A stretch of 12,091 bases of DNA from JANXYW01 sp964458665 (GCA_964458665.1 CAYWOO010000207.1:1-12091), one strand, 5' to 3'; shown: positions 6,128 through 12,091, counted from the first letter of the stretch. Numbers and translations: made by a program. Notes: a model not told the origin generated them from the letters alone.

Positions 6128-6643
6128 TCACGGAAGCGTGAAGTCGAGCTGCGTTCCGGGGGCGAGACCGAAGCGGGCGGCTGTGCCGGCGTTCAGTTCG
6201 AGAACATAACGGACGGGCGCGTCGGCGGTGTACTTTCGAAGCTGGGCATCCGGCACGCCAGGCTGCGGCGGGATGTCGGCGGTGATGCTGACGACGCGCT
6301 TGTCTTCGCCGATCCAGACCATATCCAGCGGAAAGCGCATGCCCTTCATCCAGAATTGCTGGAGGCGCGACGTGCGCAGATCGAAGAGCATGCCGGCATC
6401 GGCGGGAAGCGCGTCGCGGTAGCCGAGGCCGCGCTGGCTCTGCGTTGGCGTCGTTGCGACTTCTACATCTATATCGCGCGCGCCCAGCGCTGCGTCGATG
6501 CGGAGCCGCGTCGAGGCGAAGGCGACGGGAGTTACTTCAGACGATGCCTGGCGTGTGCCTGTGGGCAGTGCGCTCGACGACGAGGAGCACGCGACGAGCA
6601 GCAGCGACAGTGCAAGCGAAGTGGTGGCGGCGAGTCTGCGCAT
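6128..6643 (-). CDS. DUF192-family lipoprotein
   Basis: A 171-residue exported lipoprotein. MRRLAATTSLALSLLLVAC ends in a lipobox (LVAC, C19), followed by a Ser run and a linker to about residue 38. The rest is one DUF192 domain: QRGLGYRDALPADAGMLFDL (70-89), QFWMKGMRFPLDMVWIGED (96-114) with the characteristic FWMK and LDM, RVVSITADIPPQP (116-128) and YVLELNAGTAARFGL (146-160). The biochemical role of DUF192 is not established; the family is small, beta-rich and usually exported. The frame is open for 52 more codons upstream, but that part is basic, lacks a signal and overlaps the divergent gene's start, so the ATG at 6643 giving a clean signal peptide is chosen. A TATCAT box 9 nt in front suggests a leaderless or near-leaderless transcript. 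It is divergent from the ligase gene. Confidence 0.88.
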   Translation of the reverse strand: MRRLAATTSLALSLLLVACSSSSSALPTGTRQASSEVTPVAFASTRLRIDAALGARDIDVEVATTPTQSQRGLGYRDALPADAGMLFDLRTSRLQQFWMKGMRFPLDMVWIGEDKRVVSITADIPPQPGVPDAQLRKYTADAPVRYVLELNAGTAARFGLAPGTQLDFTLP

Positions 6644-6652
6644 GGGAGCCCC

Positions 6653-6658
6653 ATGATA
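6653..6658 (-). promoter_or_regulatory. -10 element (TATCAT) of the DUF192 gene, near-leaderless
   Basis: TATCAT on the minus strand matches five of six consensus bases and is separated from the ATG at 6643 by nine bases (GGGGCTCCC), so transcription would begin 0-3 nt before the start codon. It sits in the 47-bp gap to the divergent ligase gene. Overlapping TACACT at 6657-6662 on the plus strand could serve that gene, so the two promoters may compete; this is weakly supported. Confidence 0.35.
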
Positions 6659-6680
6659 CACTTCGCCGCATCGCGGATCC

Positions 6681-6687
6681 GGAGGAG
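6681..6687 (+). promoter_or_regulatory. Ribosome binding site that fixes the ligase start
   Basis: GGAGGAG at 6681-6687 is the only strong SD near the start of this long frame. Counted from its GGAGG core (6681-6685) it is 5 nt from GTG at 6691, in frame with the protein. An out-of-frame ATG at 6689 is only 3 nt away and opens a 13-codon frame that ends at 6730. Confidence 0.55.
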
Positions 6688-6690
6688 TAT

Positions 6691-9384
6691 GTGGCCGCAG
6701 GTCCCCGCCCCGCAGCCGGAGACGCCGTGAACGGCGCCGCGCGCGTGCATCCCGCTTCCGCATCGACACCACAGCCGACTTCTCGCGTGCAGGCGGCATT
6801 GGGCCTGCTGGCGATGGCGCTCGCTGGTTCGTGGGCGGGGTACTTCCTCTTTACCGGCATGCCGCAGCTGACGCTGCACGTCTTTCCGCGCACGCTGACG
6901 CTGCACATTATGGTCGCCGCCGTGGCGCTGGTGTACGTGGTGTATCTCGCAATCGCGCGGCGGCTGCCGGGGGGATCGCCGCTGGATCTGCCGGTGCTGG
7001 GCGTCATCGGGGCGTACGCAATCGCGACGTATGCGTCGCTGAGCTGGCGGGCGAGCCTGGAGCCGGCGTTGCAGGTTGGCGTCGCGATCATCGCGTTCTA
7101 CGCGCTGGCCGATCTGCCGCTGCTGAGCGCGGGGCGGTTGCGGCGCGCGTTCGTGCTCATGGGCGCAGCGCTTTCCTTCTATACGTTGTGGGTGGTGGGC
7201 ACCGACTACGCCGACTATCTGCGGCTGGCGAACAAGGTCGATGGGCTGAGTTGGAGCAACATCTTTCCGGCAACGGTGCCGCGCGTCCATGACGTGAGCG
7301 ATCACCCGAACGTGCTGGCGATGCTGCTGACGCTCTTCATGCCGTTCTTCGCGATGGCGGCGTATCGATCGGCGTCGCGCTGGGAGCGCGCGGGCGGCGT
7401 CGTCGCGCTGTTCGCGGGCGGGTGGGCGATCTTCCTGACGCTTTCGCGCGGCGGTTGGGCGGGTGTCGCGACGGGCGTCGCGTTCGCCATCGCCGGCGGG
7501 TGGCTGACGGTGCGCGCGTACGATCGCGAGCGCGAAGGACGCCCTCTGACGTGGGAGACGTTCGTGCCGGCGGGATTCAGTCCGACGGCGCTAGCGGCGG
7601 TGGGCGGCGCGCTGGCGGTGGTGTTGTTCGGCACGCTGGCGTTTCTCTCCAGCTCGTCGACGCGGCCGGGATGGCTGTTCCGGGCGTCGCTTTCGGCGCG
7701 GCAGGACGCGTGGCAGGTCGGGCGCGATATCTTCACCGATCATCCGCTGACGGGCGCGGGACCGAACGTGTTCGGGTTGCTGTTCCCGCAGTACAGCGAG
7801 CATGCGGCGCAGTTCGTCGTGCACACGCAGCACGCGCACAACGGGTTTCTGCAGGCCGCCGACGACGCAGGGATCATTGGGCTGCTGGCAATCGCGGCGC
7901 TCGGCGTCGCGACGGCGTACATGCTGTGGCGGACGTGGCGCCGCGGATCGCTGGAGCAGCGGCTGCTGGCGGTGGCGAGCGCGGGCGCGCTGCTCGGATT
8001 TTCGACGCACAACATGGTGGATGCGGGGAACATCTGGAAAGCGCCGGGGTTCGCGCTTGCATTCGTCGGTGCGATCATCGCGCGGAATTATATGGAAGCG
8101 GTTGATGCGCGCTCGCGGTCGGTTGTTGCGGCCGGTACGGCGGCAGCGGGTCGGACTGTCGCGAGCGTTCCGAACGAGGGCACGGCGGGCCGTGTCGCTA
8201 CGACGCGGTTTGCTTCGCTTGGTGCGCGGGTGACGCTGCTGGTGCTGATCGCGGCGCCGCTGGTGGCGTGGTACCGCATCGATCTGGCGCACCGGCAGTA
8301 CTGGAAAGGGCTGGAGCACTGGAACGAGGCGGAGCCCGGCGCGATAGAGCGGCTGCAGGAGGCGGTGAACCAGGACTCGAGCATGCCGGTCTATCAGCTC
8401 ATGCTGGGACAGGCGCAGGCGACGGCGTACGACTACGGCGGCCGGACCGACGACCTGCTGCTGACGCGCGCGATCGTGCACCTGGAGCGCGCCGTCGATC
8501 TGGACAGTCGCAGCGGTCTGGCGCGCGCGAATCTGGCGCGCGTGTACGAGTTTGTGGGGCGCGACAACGACGCGGCTGCGCAGGCGCAGATCGTGCGGTT
8601 ATCGACGTATCACGTCGCGCCGGTTCTGGTGGCGGGTGAGGTGTACGAGGATCTGCAACGCGATGTGGACGCGATCAGCACGTACGGGCAGGTGATCTCG
8701 ATGGACGCGGGGCTGGCGAACTCGACGTTCTGGCAAGGGACCGAGTTCCGGCGCACGCATCTGGACGAGATCTTGAAGGCGTCGGTGATCGGCATCAATC
8801 CGTGCACGTTCGGCGCGTACCTGATCGAGGGGCATCGGTTCGATGCACAGTCATCACTGGCGGGGCTGGACGACGCGGCGCAGGGCTGCCAGTACCTGGC
8901 GTACGCGGGCGGCGCGAACGACCTGAGCTTGCGCGTCAATCTGGCGCGGATCTTGATGCAGCAGGGCGACATGCCGGCGGCGTTCGGGCACCTGGACTAT
9001 GCGGTGAACCGCCAGCCGGACTTCGGGCCGGCGCGGACGGAGCTGGGTCGCTGGTACCAGACGCAGGGCGACATCGAGGCGGCGCGTCATCAGTGGGTGG
9101 TCGGATCGCAGCTCGACGAGCTGGAGTCGGCGCTGCTGCTGGGCGCGTCATATCCGGCGGGGCAGGTGCCATCGCAGGTGCGCGACCGGCTGGAGGACCT
9201 GCTGAAGACGCGAGGGAGCAGCATCCAGAACGACATCGTGTCGGTGCTGTACTACCGGATGCGCTACGGACGGCTGTCGCCCGTCTTCACGCTGATCCCC
9301 GGCGGCTGGTCGACGGCGGTGCCGCGCCCGTACGCATCCGCGCAGGCCGCGCTGGCGCAGTGGGATCGGGATGCGGGGCGGTGA
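6691..9384 (+). CDS. O-antigen ligase/polymerase-like membrane protein with C-terminal TPR domain
   Basis: An 897-residue inner-membrane protein of the WaaL/Wzy_C group, which transfers or polymerises lipid-linked glycans on the periplasmic face. The N-terminal half has about ten to twelve hydrophobic helices (about 35-55, 72-90, 100-118, 128-143, 152-170, 205-225, 235-250, 255-272, 300-320, 395-412, 422-440, 450-465). The Wzy_C landmarks are LTLSRGGWAG (249-258) and, after the large loop with TGAGPNVFG (354-362), HAHNGFLQAADDAGIIG (381-397), the His-containing catalytic-loop pattern, then HNMVD (440-444). A further helix at 512-527 leads to a soluble half with TPR-like repeats at about 537-580, 590-632 and 745-810. 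The frame is open 82 codons further upstream but opposite the DUF192 gene; GTG 6691 has the SD. The single-gene ligase-TPR form is about twice the size of plain WaaL. No glycosyltransferases are adjacent, so the glycan is unknown. Confidence 0.86.
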   Translation: MAAGPRPAAGDAVNGAARVHPASASTPQPTSRVQAALGLLAMALAGSWAGYFLFTGMPQLTLHVFPRTLTLHIMVAAVALVYVVYLAIARRLPGGSPLDLPVLGVIGAYAIATYASLSWRASLEPALQVGVAIIAFYALADLPLLSAGRLRRAFVLMGAALSFYTLWVVGTDYADYLRLANKVDGLSWSNIFPATVPRVHDVSDHPNVLAMLLTLFMPFFAMAAYRSASRWERAGGVVALFAGGWAIFLTLSRGGWAGVATGVAFAIAGGWLTVRAYDREREGRPLTWETFVPAGFSPTALAAVGGALAVVLFGTLAFLSSSSTRPGWLFRASLSARQDAWQVGRDIFTDHPLTGAGPNVFGLLFPQYSEHAAQFVVHTQHAHNGFLQAADDAGIIGLLAIAALGVATAYMLWRTWRRGSLEQRLLAVASAGALLGFSTHNMVDAGNIWKAPGFALAFVGAIIARNYMEAVDARSRSVVAAGTAAAGRTVASVPNEGTAGRVATTRFASLGARVTLLVLIAAPLVAWYRIDLAHRQYWKGLEHWNEAEPGAIERLQEAVNQDSSMPVYQLMLGQAQATAYDYGGRTDDLLLTRAIVHLERAVDLDSRSGLARANLARVYEFVGRDNDAAAQAQIVRLSTYHVAPVLVAGEVYEDLQRDVDAISTYGQVISMDAGLANSTFWQGTEFRRTHLDEILKASVIGINPCTFGAYLIEGHRFDAQSSLAGLDDAAQGCQYLAYAGGANDLSLRVNLARILMQQGDMPAAFGHLDYAVNRQPDFGPARTELGRWYQTQGDIEAARHQWVVGSQLDELESALLLGASYPAGQVPSQVRDRLEDLLKTRGSSIQNDIVSVLYYRMRYGRLSPVFTLIPGGWSTAVPRPYASAQAALAQWDRDAGR

Positions 9385-9400
9385 GGGTACGGCGACAGTC

Positions 9401-9470
9401 GAGGGAGGAGCGACGCGCTGTAGCTCGGGCCGACGGGCGGGGCGCCCGCGCTCCATTTCTCTGCTCCCTC
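9401..9470 (+). terminator. Branched GC-rich structure after the ligase gene
   Basis: Located 16 bp past the ligase stop. Arms 9401-9407/9464-9470 and 9408-9412/9449-9453 enclose a 6-bp hairpin at 9434-9448. The only T-rich stretch is ATTTCTCT (9455-9462) between the two outer arms. The apical 10-mer GGGCGCCCGC (9440-9449) recurs in the hairpin after the DUF5667 gene (11796-11805). Terminator function is inferred from position. Confidence 0.35.
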
Positions 9471-9543
9471 ATCTTGTCGCGTTGGTACCACTAGACTCAG
9501 CCTCGAATCTGAACTTGCTGCGGCTAGATTCGGGATGGGGGGC

Positions 9544-9561
9544 GGTTATCGTTAACCTTTT
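9544..9561 (+). promoter_or_regulatory. GGTTA/TAACC inverted repeat followed by TTTT
   Basis: GGTTA (9544-9548) and TAACC (9553-9557) form a 5-bp stem over TCGT, followed by four T's. It stands 73 bp before the sigma-factor ATG. It could be a weak terminator for read-through or an operator in the sigma gene's control region; the sequence does not separate these. Confidence 0.25.
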
Positions 9562-9633
9562 GGGGTATTAGGGCGTTGTACTGACAGATGTATCGGACTG
9601 ACGCGTGGACGCCTTCTGGAATCAGCGGATACC

Positions 9634-10272
9634 ATGGCCCGTATGGCTTCGTTCAGACACGAGGTTTCGGGCGTGGATTTTCCATCCTACCAGGCCGTCG
9701 CTCCGGATTTGGAGCGCGCGACGGTCGATCGTGCCCGGACGGGCGACCAGCAGGCGCTGGCCGATCTCTACGACTGGTACATGCCGCGGGTCTACAAATA
9801 TGTGATGGCCCGGGTGGGGAATCCCGCCGAAGCCGAGGATCTGACCGAAGAGGTCTTCCTCAAGATGCTGGGCGCGATCAGCGGCTTCCGGTGGCGCGAG
9901 GTCCCGTTTTCGTCGTGGATCTTCCGCATCGCGCACAACTGCATCGCGACGCACTATCGGCGCAGCGCCCAGCGGGGCGGGGCGACGTCGGAGCTGTCCG
10001 AGGACATGGTGGACAGCCGGCCGGATCTGGCGCTGGCCGTCGCGGAGCGCATCACGATCGAGGAAGTGCGGCGCGCTTCGGCGCTGCTGCCGGACGCGCA
10101 GCGCGAGGTGATCGCGCTGCGGTTCGCGGTTGGTCTTTCGATCGCGGAGACGGCGAAGGCGTTGGGCAAACGCGAAGGGAACATCAAAGCGCTGCAGCAT
10201 AAGGCTGTAGCGAAGTTGCAGAAGATGCTGGTTCCGGCAGCAACCGGGACGGCGGCGGTAAGGGAGCGATGA
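9634..10272 (+). CDS. ECF-type RNA polymerase sigma factor (sigma-70 family)
   Basis: A 212-residue two-domain sigma factor that would direct RNA polymerase to a specific regulon. Region 2 spans about 32-110: LADLYDWYMPRVYKYVMARV (42-61), the core-binding AEDLTEEVFLKMLGAI (67-82), and -10 recognition segment FSSWIFRIAHNCIATHYRR (92-110). A variable linker (111-140) precedes region 4 (about 142-198): LPDAQREVIALRFAVGLSIA (152-171) and the helix-turn-helix ETAKALGKREGNIKALQHKA (172-191). Region 1 and region 3 are absent, as in ECF factors. The ATG at 9634 has only a weak GGA upstream; a later ATG at 9643 in frame is possible. The stop overlaps the next start (ATGA), so the two proteins are translationally coupled, typical of sigma/anti-sigma pairs. 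The exact ECF group cannot be named from memory alone. Confidence 0.93.
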   Translation: MARMASFRHEVSGVDFPSYQAVAPDLERATVDRARTGDQQALADLYDWYMPRVYKYVMARVGNPAEAEDLTEEVFLKMLGAISGFRWREVPFSSWIFRIAHNCIATHYRRSAQRGGATSELSEDMVDSRPDLALAVAERITIEEVRRASALLPDAQREVIALRFAVGLSIAETAKALGKREGNIKALQHKAVAKLQKMLVPAATGTAAVRER

Positions 10273-11756
10273 CGGAGTTCGAAGTTCGGCTGCACGAGTG
10301 TCTGGAGGCCCTGCGCGAGGGTCGCTGGGATCTCGACGAGTGCCTTCGGCGCAACCCGGAGCACGCAGCCGCGCTACGCCCGATGCTGATGGCCGCGGCG
10401 ATGACGGCGCGCGCGTACGACGTGCAGCCGCGCGCGGAGTTCGCGACGGCGGCACGGGAGCGGTTCCTGGTGGCGACAGGTCAGCGGCTGCAAGAGGCGC
10501 TGGACATCGAGCCGGCGCCGGCGTTCTTCGCCGCGGCGCGCATGCGGTTCCTGATGGCGGCGCAGCGCTTGAAGTTGGGCGAGAACGCACCACGCCGCGC
10601 GCCGACGCCGCGGCTCTCGCTGTTCGGTTCGCCGATGCGGGCGCTGGCGGGCGGGCTGGCCGTGATCGTCGTGGTGCTGGGCGCTTCGACGTACACCGTG
10701 TCGTCGGCGAGCGCGGCGCTGCCGGGCGACTGGCAGTACCCGATCAAGCTGCAGACCGAACGCGTACGCGTCTCGCTCGCGTTCAGCGACGAAGCGAAGC
10801 GCGACGTGAAGTTGGATATCGCTGAGGAGCGGGTCAACGAGATCGCGCATCTGACGAAGCACGGCAAGATCATCGGGCCGGGCGTGCTGGATCGCCTGGT
10901 GAAGCAGACGCAGCCACTGATCGATGACGCGAAGGACGGTGGCTGGGAAGCCGACGAGGCAACGCGCCTGAAGAAGGTCTCCGAGAAGCAGGACGAAGTG
11001 CTAAGGCAAGCATCGGGGCAAATTGCGCCTGAGGCGCAGGATCAGCTGGCAGCTGTCGCTGATGTCTCGAAGTCGGCGCAGGTTGTGTCGCAGCAGATTC
11101 TGTTGTTCGCGGATCCGGGGCGGATTGGACTGGTGCTGAAGCCGTCAGTGCCGTTGACCTCGACACCGGAGCCGACGCAGACGGCCGAGCCAACGCCATC
11201 CAGCGAGGCGACGCAAGATGCTGCCACACCCGACGGTTCGGAGGCGACGGAGCCCGCGGCATCGACACCGGCGAGCGGTGCGGCGCCGTCGACGGAGATC
11301 GTGATCAGCGAGAAGCCCGAGGAGACGCGCAACGGCATCAAGCTCTACCGGGTGACCGCCGGGTCACTCTCGTTCCTGGCGCCGGGATCGGGCGACGGCT
11401 GGAAGCTAGTGGATGCGCCAGAGAAGGGTGTGCCGCCGGTAATCAAGTTCGCGAACGCGGACGACACGCAGTTCATCACGATTAGCACGGTGACTGGCGA
11501 CATGTACTGGACAATCGAGCAGGGCAGCCACACTGACGAAGTGCAGATGCGGATGAAGCAGTCCGATGGCATCTTCGTGGCCGACCGCGGCGTGCTGCGG
11601 ACGGCGTATGGCGACGCATCGGACGTCCCGTGGTACATGATGGAGAGCATCGCGCTACTGTCGTCACCTGCGCCCACGGCGACGACGACCTCCGGCCCTG
11701 AAGCGACGGCGACAGCAACGCCGGAGGCGGCGAGCGTGTTGACGCCTGTCCCGTAG
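10269..11756 (+). CDS. DUF5667-domain single-pass membrane protein, likely sigma-factor partner
   Basis: A 495-residue protein encoded with a 4-bp overlap behind the sigma factor. The cytoplasmic part (1-123) starts with FEVRLHECLEALREGRWDLD and CLRRNPEHAAALRPML, a segment common at the N-terminus of such proteins. It then shows an internal duplication: residues 54-74 and 82-101 share F-x-x-A-A-R-x-R-F-L-x-A and QRL. One TM helix lies at about 124-147. Outside the membrane, ALPGDWQYPIKLQTERVRVS (150-169) opens a DUF5667 domain, helical to about 275. A Ser/Thr/Pro-rich linker (296-342) leads to a beta-rich domain (343-465) with two or more Trp, and an STP-rich tail ends the protein. No HxxxCxxC zinc-anti-sigma motif is visible. 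The pairing implies anti-sigma or sensor function, which is inference; an unrelated envelope protein co-transcribed with the sigma factor is the alternative. Confidence 0.82.
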   Translation: MTEFEVRLHECLEALREGRWDLDECLRRNPEHAAALRPMLMAAAMTARAYDVQPRAEFATAARERFLVATGQRLQEALDIEPAPAFFAAARMRFLMAAQRLKLGENAPRRAPTPRLSLFGSPMRALAGGLAVIVVVLGASTYTVSSASAALPGDWQYPIKLQTERVRVSLAFSDEAKRDVKLDIAEERVNEIAHLTKHGKIIGPGVLDRLVKQTQPLIDDAKDGGWEADEATRLKKVSEKQDEVLRQASGQIAPEAQDQLAAVADVSKSAQVVSQQILLFADPGRIGLVLKPSVPLTSTPEPTQTAEPTPSSEATQDAATPDGSEATEPAASTPASGAAPSTEIVISEKPEETRNGIKLYRVTAGSLSFLAPGSGDGWKLVDAPEKGVPPVIKFANADDTQFITISTVTGDMYWTIEQGSHTDEVQMRMKQSDGIFVADRGVLRTAYGDASDVPWYMMESIALLSSPAPTATTTSGPEATATATPEAASVLTPVP

Positions 11757-11765
11757 CGGGGCACA

Positions 11766-11777
11766 CAACCATGGTTG
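11766..11777. repeat. 12-bp perfect palindrome CAACCATGGTTG
   Basis: A self-complementary dodecamer 10 bp after the DUF5667 stop and directly before the large hairpin. It may be an operator, part of a terminator complex, or chance; nothing else supports a role. Confidence 0.3.
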
Positions 11778-11780
11778 GAG

Positions 11781-11807
11781 GAGCGGGCGCCCAATGGGCG
11801 CCCGCTC
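11781..11807. terminator. 12-bp perfect hairpin ending the sigma/DUF5667 operon
   Basis: GAGCGGGCGCCC (11781-11792) pairs exactly with GGGCGCCCGCTC (11796-11807) around AAT. It starts 25 bp after the DUF5667 stop. The tail is GCG-rich with no T-run, so it does not fit the classical intrinsic terminator, but position and strength make a transcription end or 3' boundary likely. Confidence 0.65.
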
Positions 11808-11837
11808 GCGTATGCGGCGTGTGCGCGCGCGAGCGTT

Positions 11838-11843
11838 TACAAT
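11838..11843 (+). promoter_or_regulatory. -10 element (TACAAT) for the tRNA gene
   Basis: TACAAT matches five of six -10 consensus bases and would start transcription near 11850, a ~25-nt leader before the mature tRNA. No clear -35 is seen. The alternative reading is TTTACA (11836-11841) as -35 with TAGAGA (11857-11862) as -10, but its 15-bp spacing is short. Confidence 0.35.
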
Positions 11844-11874
11844 CTCAGCGGCGGCGTAGAGAAGCGCGCAGCGC

Positions 11875-11950
11875 GGGCCCTTAGCTCAGTTGGTAGAGCA
11901 GCGGACTTTTAATCCGTCGGTCCAGGGTTCGAGTCCCTGAGGGCCCACCA
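11875..11950 (+). tRNA. tRNA-Lys (anticodon UUU)
   Basis: A complete 76-nt cloverleaf with encoded CCA. Acceptor GGGCCCT (11875-11881) pairs with AGGGCCC (11940-11946), discriminator A at 11947 and CCA at 11948-11950. D stem GCTC/GAGC encloses AGTTGGTA. The anticodon stem GCGGA/TCCGT has loop CTTTTAA with anticodon TTT at 11908-11910. The variable loop is CGGTC and the T stem CAGGG/CCCTG has loop TTCGAGT. Anticodon UUU reads AAA and AAG, hence lysine. All stems are paired apart from one G-T at the base of the anticodon stem, so the gene is expected to be functional. Confidence 0.97.
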
Positions 11951-12084
11951 CAAACTCCTCGTCGCTCCTGTCCTCGCTCCATCATCGCCTGATTTTGAAT
12001 CTGGCGATGACCGGTTATCGCTCTCGTCCGAGCCGGTGATTGTCGCTCTGGCAACCAGATCGCGAGCAAGGAGGAGCCCTCAAG
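11951..12084 (+). other. Hairpin-rich leader between tRNA-Lys and the truncated last gene
   Basis: This 134-bp stretch has three successive stems. TCATCGCC (11982-11989) pairs with GGCGATGA (12003-12010), extended after a T-T mismatch by GATT/AATC. ACCGG (12010-12014) pairs with CCGGT (12033-12037), with a small inner CTCG/CGAG. TCTGG-CAA-CCAGA lies at 12047-12059. The first may terminate the tRNA transcript; the others would lie in a leader before the SD at 12069. No known riboswitch class was recognised. Confidence 0.4.
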
Positions 12085-12091
12085 ATGCCAC
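12085..12091 (+). CDS. Start of an unidentified gene, truncated by the window edge
   Basis: Only ATG-CCA-C is present, so the product cannot be named. The start is credible because AAGGAGGAG lies just upstream (AGGAGG at 12069-12074), with 10 nt between its end and the ATG, the strongest SD in this part of the window. The gene runs in the same direction as the tRNA and the sigma operon. Confidence 0.45.

Larger units (their letters stand above)
9385..9633. other. Structured spacer between ligase and sigma-factor genes
   Basis: This 249-bp gap has unusually many inverted repeats. A branched structure lies at 9401-9470: outer arms GAGGGAG (9401-9407) with CTCCCTC (9464-9470), inner GAGCG (9408-9412) with CGCTC (9449-9453), and an apical hairpin CGGGCG-GGG-CGCCCG (9434-9448). 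Then a TGGTACCA palindrome (9484-9491) and a stem CCTCGAATCT (9501-9510) with AGATTCGGG (9526-9534). Last, GGTTA-TCGT-TAACC (9544-9557) is followed by TTTT. The first part probably ends the ligase transcript. No confident promoter for the sigma gene was found. Confidence 0.4.

Noticed and set aside
6445..6690. N-terminal extension of the ligase (82 codons)
   Set aside because: It lies opposite the well-supported DUF192 gene, is Arg-rich without membrane segments, and a good SD marks the GTG at 6691.
6644..6799. N-terminal extension of the DUF192 protein (52 codons)
   Set aside because: It would put a basic segment before a clean lipoprotein signal peptide and overlap the ligase start region.
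9401..9500. Possible T-box leader: a GAGGGAG stem and a GTTGGTACCAC motif resembling the antiterminator
   Set aside because: The TGGTACC match is short and lacks the full conserved T-box sequence and antiterminator partner, and the next gene is a sigma factor rather than an aminoacyl-tRNA synthetase or amino-acid gene.
11881..12069. Minus-strand frame ending in GTRTLDRRIKSPLLYQLS
   Set aside because: It is translated from the antisense of the tRNA-Lys gene, a well-known source of spurious protein annotations.
1..12091. CRISPR arrays, insertion sequences, prophage genes, attachment sites, origin of replication
   Set aside because: I saw no regularly spaced repeats, transposase or integrase motifs, phage structural genes, DnaA-box clusters, or direct repeats flanking the tRNA. 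An att copy beyond the window edge cannot be excluded.

Overview
The window is GC-rich bacterial chromosomal DNA with strongly G/C-ending codons. It carries ordinary housekeeping and cell-envelope genes and shows no phage, insertion-sequence or CRISPR content. The gene set suggests Chloroflexota or a related group (for example Dehalococcoidia or Thermomicrobia). It includes a DUF5667 membrane protein next to an ECF sigma factor, an O-antigen-ligase/TPR fusion, a DUF192 lipoprotein and a Tat-type lipoprotein peptide-binding protein. This assignment is inference from gene content, not from a phylogenetic marker.

Layout from left to right. The 3' end of valS (+) runs to 416. A class I SAM methyltransferase (-, 490-1281) faces it, with an apparent leaderless promoter and a codon style that differs from its neighbours. 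A short secreted protein with a fibronectin-III-like segment (+, 1541-1993) follows, and its Shine-Dalgarno sequence lies inside a hairpin. A hairpin-rich convergent spacer (1994-2216) leads into a minus-strand peptide ABC transporter operon. In transcription order this is the substrate-binding lipoprotein (4212-5987), a DppB-type permease (3180-4160) and a DppC-type permease (2217-3179). No ATPase gene lies in the operon. A perfect GC hairpin separates the binding-protein gene from the permeases, and a CRP-family-like palindrome lies upstream of the operon.

Next is a DUF192 lipoprotein (-, 6128-6643). It is divergent from an 897-residue O-antigen ligase/polymerase-like protein with a periplasmic TPR half (+, 6691-9384); only 47 bp separate the two starts. 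After a structured spacer comes an ECF sigma factor (+, 9634-10272). It overlaps by ATGA the gene for a single-pass DUF5667 protein (10269-11756), the likely membrane-bound partner of the sigma factor. A 12-bp perfect hairpin closes that unit. A complete tRNA-Lys(UUU) with encoded CCA follows (11875-11950). The window ends in a hairpin-rich leader and the first codons of a truncated gene (start 12085).

The common theme is envelope and nutrient uptake: peptide import, surface glycan assembly, secreted or lipid-anchored small proteins, and a membrane-coupled sigma switch. Many gene ends and spacers carry perfect GC-rich hairpins without a downstream T-run. I found no clearly new multi-gene system. 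The most worthwhile leads are the candidate CRP-type operator, the intercistronic and SD-masking hairpins, the sigma/DUF5667 pair with an internally duplicated cytoplasmic motif, and the possible dispersed hairpin repeat.
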